NCBI GenBank assembly: GCA_035628875.1
Contig: DASPIZ010000037.1
Coordinates: 1 to 64,000, forward strand
DNA from: Ohtaekwangia sp035628875
GTDB taxonomy: Bacteria > Bacteroidota > Bacteroidia > Cytophagales > Cyclobacteriaceae
Reading direction: 5' to 3'
DNA length: 64,000 nt
Shown piece after piece: positions 8,724 to 17,408 of the stretch. How positions within the stretch are numbered: the first letter of the stretch is position 1; each line of letters starts with the position of its first letter. A program made the position numbers and the translations under genes. The notes beneath the pieces are model-generated. The model was given only the letters and a program-made list of their open reading frames with translations, was not told the DNA's origin and did not search any database.

Positions 8724-8759
8724 TTAGTCTTGAATTAGTATAAACCAAAACCTACTTAC

Positions 8760-10079
8760 GTGGAAAATCAATCAACACTTGGAACGCAAATAGGAAAATA
8801 CCGCTGGCGTATTTGTACGCTGGTATTTTTTGCGACCACCATTAATTATTTGGACCGACAGGTTATCAGTCTATTAAAAGATGATTACCTACAACCTCTT
8901 TTTAACTGGTCTGAAAGTGACTACGCGAACATTGTGGTTGCATTTCAGGTAGCTTACGCCGTTGGTATGGTGGGTGCTGGATGGGTGATTGATAAAGTGG
9001 GAACGAAAATCGGATACGCGCTTGCCCTCACGGTATGGAGCATCGCTGCTGTGCTTCATGCCTTTGCCAGAGGAACGGTGGGATTTGCGGCTGCACGTGG
9101 CTTACTGGGATTAAGTGAAGCAGGAAATTTCCCGGCTGCGATTAAAACAACCGCAGAATGGTTTCCTAAAAAAGAAAGGGCCTTTGCCACTGGTATTTTT
9201 AATTCAGGTGCCAACGTAGGGGCTATTGTAGCACCGTTAACTGTTCCATTAATAGGAGCAACATGGGGGTGGGAATGGGCTTTCATTATAACGGGTGTAA
9301 TCGGCTTTGCCTGGTTATTCTTTTGGTTTACCATGTATGAAATACCAAGGAGACATAAGAAAGTTTCTCCTGAAGAGCTTGCCTATATACAAAGTGACCT
9401 TGACGAACAGGAAGATGTGGCCACCGAAAATGAAAAAGTAAGCTGGTTTAAACTTTTAACGTTCAGACAAACCTGGTCTTTTTTCTTCGGTAAATTCCTC
9501 ACAGATCCGGTGTGGTGGTTTTATCTTTTCTGGTTGCCATCTTTTCTTTCCAAGGAATATGGGATGCAACAAACTGAGCTTGCCATTCCTGTTGCAGTGG
9601 TTTATTGTATGTCGACATTCGGCAGTGTGTTTGGTGGATGGCTTTCCGGGTACTTTATGAAGATCGGATGGCCTGCTTACAAAGCAAGGAAAAGGGCGAT
9701 GCTTGCTTTTGCCCTCGCTGTTATCCCGGTTATATTAGCACAGGCTTTGGGTTCAATCAATCCATGGTTGGCCATTGTAATGATTGGTATTGCAACAGCA
9801 GCCCATCAGGCTTGGTCTGCTAACATATTTACTACGGCATCAGACATGTTTCCTAAACGGGCTGTGGCTTCAGTTGTTGGTATCGGTGGAATGGCTGGCG
9901 CTTTGGGTGGGATAATTATTGCAAAAGCTGCTGGTGGTCTTCTTGATCACTTCAACGCCCTTGGCCAAATCGAAACAGGTTATTACATTATGTTTATTAT
10001 CTGTGGATCTGCCTACTTACTGGCATGGCTCGTTATGCACTTTTTAGTTCCGCGTATGGAGCGTGTAAAGCTTGATTAA
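8760..10079 (+). CDS. Hexuronate-type MFS transporter
   Basis: A 439-residue major facilitator with about 12 hydrophobic segments. It belongs by appearance to the anion:cation symporter group that includes E. coli ExuT: NYLDRQVISLL in helix 1, GWVIDKVGTKIGYA in the loop 2-3 region, GLSEAGNFPAAIKTTAEWFP and KKERAFATGIFNSG. It would import galacturonate, glucuronate or a similar monomer across the inner membrane. The start is GTG at 8760; no ATG fits the N-terminal MENQSTLGTQIGKYRW. It follows the aldolase by 36 bases and closes the operon. Confidence 0.9.
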   Translation: MENQSTLGTQIGKYRWRICTLVFFATTINYLDRQVISLLKDDYLQPLFNWSESDYANIVVAFQVAYAVGMVGAGWVIDKVGTKIGYALALTVWSIAAVLHAFARGTVGFAAARGLLGLSEAGNFPAAIKTTAEWFPKKERAFATGIFNSGANVGAIVAPLTVPLIGATWGWEWAFIITGVIGFAWLFFWFTMYEIPRRHKKVSPEELAYIQSDLDEQEDVATENEKVSWFKLLTFRQTWSFFFGKFLTDPVWWFYLFWLPSFLSKEYGMQQTELAIPVAVVYCMSTFGSVFGGWLSGYFMKIGWPAYKARKRAMLAFALAVIPVILAQALGSINPWLAIVMIGIATAAHQAWSANIFTTASDMFPKRAVASVVGIGGMAGALGGIIIAKAAGGLLDHFNALGQIETGYYIMFIICGSAYLLAWLVMHFLVPRMERVKLD

Positions 10080-10094
10080 GGCATAAATTTTACA

Positions 10095-10130
10095 ACCGGA
10101 TCTGCGTCATTAAAATGATGTGGATCCGGT
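10095..10130. terminator. Strong hairpin after the hexuronate operon
   Basis: Outer arms ACCGGATC (10095-10102) and GATCCGGT (10123-10130) are perfectly complementary, and the loop holds an inner TCATT/AATGA stem. It starts 15 bases after the transporter stop. No clear T-tract follows on the plus strand, so it may be an mRNA 3'-end stabiliser or an atypical terminator. Confidence 0.45.
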
Positions 10131-10193
10131 AAAACAAAAGTGTCAGGTATTAAGTTATCGTATATCAATGTCGTTGATTTAATCGTCGATAAA

Positions 10194-10222
10194 CCTTCTC
10201 CTTTGGAGAGGCAGGGTGAGGC
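10194..10222. repeat. Short dispersed intergenic repeat
   Basis: The phrase CTCCTTTGGAGAGGCAGGG with its flanks contains the small palindrome CTCCTTTGGAG and continues into GTGAGG. From memory this phrase recurs in intergenic DNA of many Bacteroidota genomes; only one copy is in this window, so its repeat status rests on that recollection. Confidence 0.4.
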
Positions 10223-10284
10223 GATAAAAAAAGCAATTAACGCAACGGCATTGTATCGTATATAAAAAAAATCACTTCACGATC

Positions 10285-10716
10285 ATGAAAAAGTATTTCG
10301 TTCTTCTGATAATCCTGTATATGAACATTTCTATTGTTAATGCGCAGACAAAAGATGAAAGGGCGATTTCATCTGCTGTTGAACAATTACGCATCGCTAT
10401 GGTAAACGCGGATCAATCAGCGTTGGAAAAAATCGTTGATGATAATTTAAGCTACGGTCATTCCAGTGGAAACATTGAGGACAAGGCTTCGTTTATAGAA
10501 TCTTTAACAACAAAGAAGTCGGACTTCGTTGACATTACATTGTCCGATCAAACCATTCAGATCACCGGCGATGTGGCCCTCGTTAGACATAAACTTTTTG
10601 GCCACACGAACGATGTAGGAAAGACACCCGGTACAGTAAACCTGGGCATTATGCTGGTTTGGATCAAGAAAGGCAATGATTGGAAATTGTTTGGGCGACA
10701 AGCTTTCAAAATATAA
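10285..10716 (+). CDS. Secreted NTF2-like (DUF4440/SnoaL-like) protein
   Basis: A 143-residue protein with a clear Sec signal (residues 1-20, ending NISIVNAQ). The mature part has the cone-shaped NTF2-like pattern: an N-terminal helix (DERAISSAVEQLRIAMVNAD), then LSYGHSSG, and a beta-sheet ending WIKKGNDWKLFGRQAFKI. DUF4440 proteins in Bacteroidota are often found near sugar-acid genes; their reactions are mostly unknown. It is 205 bases beyond the transporter with a hairpin between, so it probably has its own promoter. No catalytic residues can be assigned. Confidence 0.75.
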   Translation: MKKYFVLLIILYMNISIVNAQTKDERAISSAVEQLRIAMVNADQSALEKIVDDNLSYGHSSGNIEDKASFIESLTTKKSDFVDITLSDQTIQITGDVALVRHKLFGHTNDVGKTPGTVNLGIMLVWIKKGNDWKLFGRQAFKI

Positions 10717-11118
10717 AATAGCTGCGAACCCTCAAGCTACGAGCCTCGAGTTTGTTAGGCAATGAAGAAGTGGTTTGTGCTCATTTCATAAGGTTTTGGC
10801 ATTTTAAACGTGTCTTCAAGTGCATCATGTTTTTTTGTTTTCTTCTAACGAAACGCTTTTTCCTTCGTGCGGGGGGATCCTTCTGCATGCTCGTGCGTTG
10901 CACTTGCGCGCATCAGGATGACGGTAACGAGAGGGGGGAGGAAATAGCTTCGAGCTACGAGCCTCGAGTTTGTTAGGTGATAAAAAAGGTGGTTTCTGTT
11001 CATCCCAGGTTTTGGGACTTCAAACCATGACCTCAAACCTCAAACCTCAAACACTTATCGGAACCCTTCGTTACGATAAAAACACGCATTTAACTTTGAA
11101 CCTTGAACCTTGAACCAA
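10717..11118. repeat. Composite heptanucleotide-repeat element (convergent intergenic region)
   Basis: No gene is seen in these 402 bases. The region holds two near-identical blocks: 25 bases at 10735-10759 recur exactly at 10953-10977, and the similarity continues for about 60 bases beyond. The blocks are built of degenerate 7-bp units of the form GAGCTAC/GAGCCTC. Further units follow: ACCTCAA repeats at about 11027-11051 and CTTTGAA/CCTTGAA repeats at about 11093-11117. Between them, 10876-10925 carries an imperfect inverted repeat (GGATCCTTCTGCATG ... CATCAGGATGACGG). The same kinds of block occur at about 11.5, 17.2 and 24.7 kb. Confidence 0.75.
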
Positions 11119-11463
11119 TCAATACAACCCAAGATCGCCGTCGTTCACTACCCTGATTGTTGCGCCGTTTAGTTTTTCGATAATTTCAATATTGCATGAT
11201 AGCCGGCTGTAATCTTCTATTGAAGGCATTTTATTTAGCGTTGTCGTTTCATTGCCATGGCGAATTAGCAAGCTTTCATCACCTTCCAGAATGTGGACAT
11301 GGCAGGTGCCGCAACGCCCGATGCCTTTGCAATCGCCAAAATCGTCGATGTAGATGGTGTCATAGATAAGCGCCATTAAACTGCGATACGCATACGGATA
11401 TGTAACAAGTTCGTGCACCTGTTCTCCTAAAAGAATACGAATCGCTATAGAAGGTGTTGACAT
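11119..11463 (-). CDS. 2Fe-2S ferredoxin
   Basis: A 114-residue small ferredoxin. The four cluster ligands are Cys45, Cys51, Cys54 (DCKGIGRCGTCHV, spacing C-x5-C-x2-C) and Cys90 (SRLSCNI), the arrangement of adrenodoxin/ISC-type 2Fe-2S proteins. It should act as a soluble cytoplasmic electron carrier. No partner reductase or oxygenase is adjacent: the neighbours are a DUF4440 gene (convergent) and a dehydrogenase (divergent). The spacing of the last Cys, 35 residues after the third, fits the family. Confidence 0.88.
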   Translation of the reverse strand: MSTPSIAIRILLGEQVHELVTYPYAYRSLMALIYDTIYIDDFGDCKGIGRCGTCHVHILEGDESLLIRHGNETTTLNKMPSIEDYSRLSCNIEIIEKLNGATIRVVNDGDLGLY

Positions 11464-11832
11464 GATTTCGGTTTTGTTTGTGTTTGCGGTCAGCTTTAAG
11501 CTACAGGCTGCAAGTGCAAGTGCAAGTTGGTTTCGATAATTAAATGGTTTTCGAAAAGTTTCGAGCTATGAGCCACGAAATTCGACGTTGTTTAAGTTGT
11601 AGCTTACGTTTCTAATGTCAAAGTAATGAACTCCGTAGTGGTTTCAATGCATAACAGGGTTTGATTCATATGCTTTAAATTTTTTAAACCCGGTAAACCA
11701 GGGTTAAGATAAACTTGTAGATAATAGACTTGAATTCTAATTTACAGCAAATTTCATTGCAGTATTCCAGATAAGCGATTACAAGGAAACTTTCTTTAAT
11801 AGTTGTTACTTTTTGAACACACCGATACAACC
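11464..11832. repeat. Divergent intergenic region with heptad-repeat fragment
   Basis: No gene is seen in these 369 bases between ferredoxin (minus) and the dehydrogenase (plus). A partial copy of the composite repeat lies at 11492-11580: an AGCTTTA/AGCTACA/GGCTGCA block, a TTTTCGAAAA palindrome at 11548-11557, then TTTCGAGCTATGAGCCACGA. The remainder (11600-11832) must hold the dehydrogenase promoter, but no convincing box was identified. Confidence 0.6.
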
Positions 11833-12786
11833 ATGAAAGACAATATTGTCATTACCGATGGGTTTACGTTAAACCCCGGCGATTTGTCGTGGAAGCCATT
11901 CGAGGGATTTGGCGACATCACATACTTCGACCGCACACCACATGAAAAGGTGGCAGAACGTTGTCAAGGGGCGACCATCATCATGACAAATAAAACTCCG
12001 ATTGATCAAGAGACCATTGAATCCGCTCCAAATCTGAAGGTGATTGCCGTTACTGCTACAGGGTATAATATTATTGACATCAAGGCTGCGCAAAGCAGAA
12101 ACATTCTGGTATGCAACGTTCCTGGCTATGGTACAGATTCTGTCGCACAGCATACCTTTGCGCTGTTACTGGAGCTGACGAACCATGTGGGTATAAATTC
12201 GCATAGTGTGAAAGATGGAGCCTGGGCGAAGTGTCCTGATTTTTGTTATTCAAAAGCACCGCTTGTTGAATTAGCTTCGCGAAAAATGGGACTCGTGGGT
12301 TATGGTGAAATAGGACAAAAGGTTGCCGAGATCAGTAAAGCTTTCGGTATGGACGTTAACTACTATAGCCCTTCACGAATCGGTAAGGACCCGGCTTGTA
12401 TTCCTTTAGAAAAGATATTCAGTAGCAGTGATGTAGTTTCTTTGCATTGCCCGTTAACGCCAGAAAATACCGGCTTCGTAGATCAGCGTATGCTAGCGAT
12501 GATGAAGCCGACTTCATATCTGATCAATACTTCGCGGGGACAACTGATCAACGAAAACGATTTGGCCCACGCATTAAAAGATAAGGTCATCGCTGGTGCT
12601 GCCCTCGATGTACTTGCCCAAGAACCTCCTTTGGATACGCATCCGTTAACCGGACTTGTCAATTGTATCATTACACCGCATAATGCCTGGTCAAGTTTTG
12701 CAGCACGTAAACGTATCATGGACACAACATACGACAATGTAAAGCTCGCCTTAGATGGAAAACCACAGCATGTAGTACACGGCTAA
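11833..12786 (+). CDS. D-2-hydroxyacid dehydrogenase (glycerate dehydrogenase type)
   Basis: A 317-residue NAD(P)-dependent 2-hydroxyacid dehydrogenase. The Rossmann motif is GLVGYGEIGQKVAE, and the catalytic trio is visible: Arg in INTSRGQLINE, Glu in ALDVLAQEPP and His in IITPHNAWSS. Relatives interconvert hydroxypyruvate or glyoxylate with D-glycerate or glycolate. Start 11833 (MKDNIVITDGFTLNPGD) is preferred over an in-frame ATG ten codons earlier because the family begins at this point. It stands alone between a repeat-rich region and a convergent lipoprotein gene. The exact substrate is not determinable; a link to sugar-acid use is plausible from the neighbourhood. Confidence 0.88.
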   Translation: MKDNIVITDGFTLNPGDLSWKPFEGFGDITYFDRTPHEKVAERCQGATIIMTNKTPIDQETIESAPNLKVIAVTATGYNIIDIKAAQSRNILVCNVPGYGTDSVAQHTFALLLELTNHVGINSHSVKDGAWAKCPDFCYSKAPLVELASRKMGLVGYGEIGQKVAEISKAFGMDVNYYSPSRIGKDPACIPLEKIFSSSDVVSLHCPLTPENTGFVDQRMLAMMKPTSYLINTSRGQLINENDLAHALKDKVIAGAALDVLAQEPPLDTHPLTGLVNCIITPHNAWSSFAARKRIMDTTYDNVKLALDGKPQHVVHG

Positions 12787-12819
12787 AAATCACGACGATT
12801 TGTATTCAAATATCCGTTT

Positions 12820-12862
12820 GACCTCTTTGTGCTCCTTTGCGTCTCAGCGCCTTCGCGGTTAA
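12820..12862. repeat. Short dispersed repeat of the CTTTGCG type
   Basis: The stretch reads ACCTCTTTGTGCTCCTTTGC followed by GTCTCAGCGCCTTCGCGGTT. Phrases of this kind are common non-coding repeats in several bacterial phyla (recalled, not checked). It lies just after a stop codon and does not belong to either neighbouring gene. Confidence 0.35.
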
Positions 12863-12947
12863 GTGTATTTCTTTCTCGCCGAATCACAGAAGCGTTGTTC
12901 ATTTTCAGAGGGAAATTTAGAGAACGATAGAGCGCATAATAATCCTA

Positions 12948-14213
12948 TCATAGAACAACGTCTACCCCCTTAATAACTAGCTGATGATTTAGTGTGTAGG
13001 CCACAAGAACGATATTGTCTTTTACGTGAACGACAGGGAAAGATCCACCATCCTGATCTAACGTATAATGTGTGGTGGATCCATCCAATACATTCAATAC
13101 CATCAATGTAATCGAGTTTTTGCCCTGTGATATTTCATTATGTTCATGTCCGGCATGGTGGTGTGTTGTGACAGGATTGTATTCATCCCAAACAACGTAA
13201 ATGATCGAATCTTTGGCAGTCATCTGAGGATGCCGTCCTTGTTCCGAAAGAAGTTTCCGGCTTTGAAATTGTTGTCCTCCTCCTGTCGAAACCGTTGTAT
13301 ATATGCCAGGTGTTCCACCGGAAGTAAACCAGGTCGTCATGAGGTTATTGCCAACGCTTGCCATACTGGCTCCGGTGTGTGGACAGCCATCAATGATCCA
13401 ATTGTCGTTGCTGATTTTTTTACCGGTTGTAAATGTATCGCCCGAGTTGGAGGATTGCAGATACGTAATATCACGGACTTGTCCTTTAGCAGATACGTCG
13501 ATATCCCGGAAGGTGATATGAACGACATTGTTTGTATCGGTATACAGGTCGGTCCGGCAACATTGACATACCGTCTCAGCAATCTGGTAGTCAGACTGAA
13601 ACCCAAGATTTTCCTTCGTCTTTGCAAAGAACAGGGACGAACCGGCTTCACCAAGCTGATGTCTTCCATCAAGCCATACTGCACCAACTTCACCATCCGG
13701 TAAGGTAACAAGATCAAAGAAACCCCGGCTGTTTTCTGCACTTGTGTCTGTATGCAGGTAAGCTGGTTTCGCCCATGTTTTACCGTCATCATAAGACTGT
13801 GTATACCGCAGAGAACCGGCGTATTTGTTTTTTGGAGTCGGATGTTTTATTTCCCAGGCAGCCACAATCGTTCCGTCATTTTTAAAGGCGACTTTATTCA
13901 TACTCTCTTCATGGTAGTCGGTACCAAGCGAAGCTGCAATACGAACAGGCAAGTTGAACGATTTTCTGACTGTGTCGTATGTAGCATAAAAAAGATAAGT
14001 ACTATCCGGCGTTCCGGCTGTAAAAGAAAGTACCGGGCTTCCGTTATGATCAGTTGTAAAATAAGTACATCCGGATCTCTTCGTTGAATCACCCAGGAAA
14101 GTTCCGGGTATATCTAGGTCTGATATATTGATCTTCTCTGTCTTTGCAGTACAACTCAACAATACCAGCGTTATTAAAAATCCAACAAGTGTGTTGTTCA
14201 TTTTGATAGACAT
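12948..14213 (-). CDS. Sialidase/BNR-fold lipoprotein with Cys and His clusters
   Basis: A 421-residue protein with a lipoprotein signal (LVLLSCTAK; Cys about residue 21). The body looks like a six-bladed beta-propeller of the sialidase type, with Asp-box-like turns SYDDGKTW and SSNSGDTF. It also carries a tight CQCC cluster (ETVCQCCRTDLY) and a His-rich run HHHAGHEHNE, which together suggest metal binding rather than glycan cleavage. The start codon overlaps the stop of the TonB receptor gene (TAATG), so the two are translationally coupled; a second Met at residue 5 is an alternative start. The receptor partnership suggests a surface or periplasmic capture protein for its ligand. Confidence 0.7.
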   Translation of the reverse strand: MSIKMNNTLVGFLITLVLLSCTAKTEKINISDLDIPGTFLGDSTKRSGCTYFTTDHNGSPVLSFTAGTPDSTYLFYATYDTVRKSFNLPVRIAASLGTDYHEESMNKVAFKNDGTIVAAWEIKHPTPKNKYAGSLRYTQSYDDGKTWAKPAYLHTDTSAENSRGFFDLVTLPDGEVGAVWLDGRHQLGEAGSSLFFAKTKENLGFQSDYQIAETVCQCCRTDLYTDTNNVVHITFRDIDVSAKGQVRDITYLQSSNSGDTFTTGKKISNDNWIIDGCPHTGASMASVGNNLMTTWFTSGGTPGIYTTVSTGGGQQFQSRKLLSEQGRHPQMTAKDSIIYVVWDEYNPVTTHHHAGHEHNEISQGKNSITLMVLNVLDGSTTHYTLDQDGGSFPVVHVKDNIVLVAYTLNHQLVIKGVDVVL

Positions 14214-16513
14214 TAATTGAAATTATACTTTATAGACAAACCACCAAAGAAGTTACGTGTAGGAGCGGGGTTGTAGAACCTGCCATCGAACGCGTTTAAA
14301 CTCAGAAAATTATTATAACTTGCGTTGAGTGCATTATCAACTCCAATGAATGTATCCAATGTGAGTTGGCTAAATACTTTCTTCCTGAACCCCATTTTCC
14401 CTCCGACAACAGTGTACTTTTTTGTATAGACGGAATTATCATCCATAAGCGGAATATCATCTACGAAATTCATTGTGGCCATCAGATACAATCCGGCCTT
14501 TGTCTCCATATCGATTCCGGCATTCAATAGATGCGATGGAATACCGGTGATACTATTGCCGGAATAATCATGTGAAATAATTTCGCTTCCTTTCAGACTT
14601 TCTTTTTTGTAATCATGAAATGTGTAGTCGTTATACGTGTAACTAATCCACGGTTTCAAAGTTGTAATAAAGCCTGCATCGTTTTTCACAACGATACAGG
14701 AGAGTAATGCTTCAATACCGTTTTGACGTGTTGTTCCCGTGTTTTGAAAATACTCTTCCTGTGCCTCATTATAACGTGGAAGAATTGCGTTCCGGAGATG
14801 GAATGTATATGCTGTTACATCAAGATTTAATTTTTGATTTAACAGACTTCCACGGATACCGGCTTCGTAGTTAATACCTTCTTCCGCTTTCAGACTTTCG
14901 TTTATACCAGCCTGAGTTTGTACTTCATATTGCGTTGGTGGCGAAAATCCATAGCCAATGCTTCCGTGCACAGCAACATGGTCATGGATTTTTTTAACAA
15001 CACCGATGCGGGGTGCAAATGACGGATCGAAATCCATCTCGAGTCCAATTTTGCCAGAGATCCGTTCGCTGAAGTCATAAACGGTATTGTTGTAACTCGC
15101 TCCCAGGGTAAGGATCACATCATAGGGGAAGTTGAATTCAGCCTGGGCAAAAAGAATCGATTGCTTGGCATTGAATTCATAATCAGCCTGAAGAGGTCCC
15201 GTTTCACCACCGTCGTTCCCATATTCCTTTTCAATCTCATACGACGATTGGAGTTCAACACCAAGCATAAATTTACTTTCGATACTACCCAGCATGGAGG
15301 TGTACATGAACCTGGTTCTGGCGCTTATTCCCTGTGATGAACCGATAGAGTAACCGTTGTAATACGAGCTATTACCCCAGGGATGATCCATGGCATTAAA
15401 GATGAGTGATACGCTGGTTGTGTTTTCCAGTTTTTCGTTGATGGTATAACGTTGTGAAAGCGCAAGGCCGGTGCTTTTATTTGATAGCCGGCAATCATTT
15501 GCAGCATTGAAAGCCATTGCCTGACGTGGATTATCATGCACCTCAGCCTTCGTAAGCGCGCCGGGTAGTTCAAACGTCCCGTTGTAATGAAACGCATGCA
15601 GTGACAAGGTACGCTGGTCACCCACGGAGAAGGTACTGGCGAGATTAAAAACCTTTTTATCCGAGCGTTGATGATCGCGGTAACCTGCAAGTTCCTGATC
15701 CAGATACGAGACCAGAATGTTGGAAGTTTCTGTGCCTACCCGTACCGTGGCAGCGCTTCTTCTTAAACCGAATGAACCCATTGTATTCGAAAGTTCAAGG
15801 CTTTTTTCTCCATAGGCAGCCTGACTACTGGTCATGTTAATTACGCCTCCTGTACCGGCTCCATATATGCTTCCGGAAGGACCTTTGATCACCTCGAGCG
15901 TCCCGATAGAGTTTACATCAATCGCATTAAAACGCGCAGATGTTCCCGATGGATCTGTTAACGGAATATCATTCCAGTACAACTTGATGTTGCGTATTCC
16001 CCATGGCGACCGCAAAAGACTTCCACGAATTGAAAGTCTGGAAGTTCCGCCAGGTCCGTTTTCTTCCATGCGTACACCCGGAATTATATTTAATGCCTGG
16101 CTTAACGAAACGTTGGTGGAGCGTTGTATTTCCTGCTGACTGAGTACAGCGATAGATCCGGCAGTCTCGATAAGCCTGCGATGGTTATCAAATCCGATAA
16201 CAGTAACCTCACTTAAATTAAGGTTGGTTGAAACCATCACAATAGGAACCCGCTTTGTTGTTGATGATATATCAAGTTGTTGCGTTTTATACCCAATAAA
16301 AGAAACGGTGATGGAAACTTTTTCGTCATTTACGGAAAGCTCAAAGTTACCGTGCTCATCAGCGGTAACACCGTTCGCCGTATTGGTGAAAACAATGTTT
16401 GCTCCGGATAATGGTTCGCCGGTTTGTTGATCTGTAATTTTTCCCTTCAGGATAAATTGCGCCTGAACCTGGATACTAAGTATAAAAAATAATGCTGTTG
16501 TAATGTTGCGCAT
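14213..16513 (-). CDS. TonB-dependent outer membrane receptor
   Basis: A 766-residue receptor: Sec signal (ILSIQVQAQ), a carboxypeptidase-regulatory-like domain (residues about 20-105, ILKGKITDQQTGEPLSGANI), a plug with the typical ALNIIPGVRME, RLSIRGS and GTLEVIKGPSGSIYGAGTGG segments, and a beta-barrel ending in GLSIKYNFN. No SusD partner is present, so it is not a classical glycan-uptake pair. Start 16513 (MRNITTALFFIL) is preferred over the longer frame from 16540 because the signal peptide begins there. It lies between a small secreted protein and a sialidase-fold lipoprotein with Cys/His clusters, which makes metal or metallophore uptake worth considering. Confidence 0.9.
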   Translation of the reverse strand: MRNITTALFFILSIQVQAQFILKGKITDQQTGEPLSGANIVFTNTANGVTADEHGNFELSVNDEKVSITVSFIGYKTQQLDISSTTKRVPIVMVSTNLNLSEVTVIGFDNHRRLIETAGSIAVLSQQEIQRSTNVSLSQALNIIPGVRMEENGPGGTSRLSIRGSLLRSPWGIRNIKLYWNDIPLTDPSGTSARFNAIDVNSIGTLEVIKGPSGSIYGAGTGGVINMTSSQAAYGEKSLELSNTMGSFGLRRSAATVRVGTETSNILVSYLDQELAGYRDHQRSDKKVFNLASTFSVGDQRTLSLHAFHYNGTFELPGALTKAEVHDNPRQAMAFNAANDCRLSNKSTGLALSQRYTINEKLENTTSVSLIFNAMDHPWGNSSYYNGYSIGSSQGISARTRFMYTSMLGSIESKFMLGVELQSSYEIEKEYGNDGGETGPLQADYEFNAKQSILFAQAEFNFPYDVILTLGASYNNTVYDFSERISGKIGLEMDFDPSFAPRIGVVKKIHDHVAVHGSIGYGFSPPTQYEVQTQAGINESLKAEEGINYEAGIRGSLLNQKLNLDVTAYTFHLRNAILPRYNEAQEEYFQNTGTTRQNGIEALLSCIVVKNDAGFITTLKPWISYTYNDYTFHDYKKESLKGSEIISHDYSGNSITGIPSHLLNAGIDMETKAGLYLMATMNFVDDIPLMDDNSVYTKKYTVVGGKMGFRKKVFSQLTLDTFIGVDNALNASYNNFLSLNAFDGRFYNPAPTRNFFGGLSIKYNFN

Positions 16514-16555
16514 AGGTTTAAGTCGATGTAATGTCGGCATGCGTCATGACTCTGA

Positions 16556-16583
16556 TAATCCGTGAAAGTCGAATGACGGATTA
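16556..16583. promoter_or_regulatory. Hairpin in the leader of the TonB receptor gene
   Basis: Arms TAATCCGT (16556-16563) and ACGGATTA (16576-16583) are perfect inverted repeats with a 12-base loop. They lie between the small secreted protein gene and the receptor start, 43 bases upstream of the ATG. No T-tract follows, so this could be an operator or an RNA element; function is unknown. Confidence 0.35.
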
Positions 16584-16660
16584 GCATAGACACGTAACTG
16601 AACGACATTAAAGTGTTGAAGAAATAAGTAATAGCATGTTCAGCAGAACATCAGAGAAAC

Positions 16661-17035
16661 TTATACCCGTGGCGGCTGGAAAAATTTAAGCGGAGGGGAT
16701 GGGTAACCTGATAATGTGTAGGTTGTATTGCCTGAATTACCAATGCTGGCATCGTCGTTGAAGGACAATGATTCAGGTGTTTGTTCAAAAAGGTTTATCT
16801 CTAAAGCCAAGGGAAAACCAGCTGGTACCTTGTCTTGCAAATCGTGATGTTGAATAAAGAGGCTTTTGTGTACATCAATTTCATTGTTACACATTGCAAT
16901 CGGTATTTCTGAAATCATCCCGAGAGAATATCCAATAGTATAACGGTTTTTGTGTAAATAGGAAAGAACACCAAGTCTGCTTGCGCAATGCAGGGTCATG
17001 CTTAGAATGATCACAAAGCTAAATGCCTTTCTCAT
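16661..17035 (-). CDS. Small secreted protein of unknown function, linked to the TonB receptor
   Basis: A 124-residue protein with an N-terminal hydrophobic signal (residues 1-20). The mature part contains SYLHKNRYTIGYSLGMIS, a single Cys in AMCNNEID, a His pair (IQHHDLQD) and ends in PLKFFQPPRV. Short secreted proteins of this general shape, with a Y-x-I segment, Cys and a terminal (F/I)xxPP, are encoded beside TonB receptors in Bacteroidota as I recall; I cannot name a family. It is upstream of, and co-oriented with, the receptor and the sialidase-fold lipoprotein, so the three probably form one operon. Confidence 0.6.
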   Translation of the reverse strand: MRKAFSFVIILSMTLHCASRLGVLSYLHKNRYTIGYSLGMISEIPIAMCNNEIDVHKSLFIQHHDLQDKVPAGFPLALEINLFEQTPESLSFNDDASIGNSGNTTYTLSGYPSPPLKFFQPPRV

Positions 17036-17408
17036 ATCGGTGCTAAATTAGGTGTCGGTAACTAAAGTAAGAAGCCGGCATCCTTAAAAATTTGATGATC
17101 TTTGTCATGATGATGCGATAAATAGGTGTTTTGCGATAAGCTTCAAGCCGCAGGCTGCAAGGTGCAAGGGGTTTCGAGCCCTGAATAGTTTTCCAAAAGA
17201 GTTGCGAGCTATGAGCTTCGAGCCGCGAGTTTGTTGGGTAATAGATTATGGGTTTGCAATAAGCTCTAAGCTGATTTTGCTTACTAAACAGTTTTCGAAA
17301 ACCAACTTTAAACCTCAGACTTCGGACCTCAAACCTCAAACAATTCTGCAAGCGTTTCGTTTTCGAAAACCCAACCTTGAACTATGAACTTTGAACCTTG
17401 AACGTGTA
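17036..17408. repeat. Composite heptanucleotide-repeat element, fullest copy
   Basis: No gene is seen in these 373 bases. Four blocks of degenerate 7-bp repeats occur in order: AAGCTTC/AAGCCGC/AGGCTGC units at 17138-17169; GAGCTAT/GAGCTTC/GAGCCGC units at 17200-17238; ACCTCAG/ACTTCGG/ACCTCAA units at 17309-17341; CCTTGAA/CTATGAA/CTTTGAA units at 17373-17403. Identical 12-bp palindromes, GTTTTCGAAAAC, sit at 17291-17302 and 17359-17370. The last block runs up to the 3' end of the SNF2 helicase gene. A 7-bp period rules out coding. Confidence 0.75.

Noticed and set aside
10717..11118. CRISPR array or small open frames in the repeat-rich region
   Set aside because: Repeats are degenerate 7-bp units without constant spacers; the short frames (for example across 10752-10976) have composition of repeat DNA, not protein.
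13140..13703. 187-codon open frame antisense to the sialidase-fold lipoprotein
   Set aside because: It has no recognisable domain or signal and lies wholly opposite a well-supported gene; it is a shadow frame.
12948..14213. Annotation as a true exo-alpha-sialidase
   Set aside because: Asp-box-like turns support the propeller fold, but a sialidase active-site Arg triad and FRIP motif were not identified.
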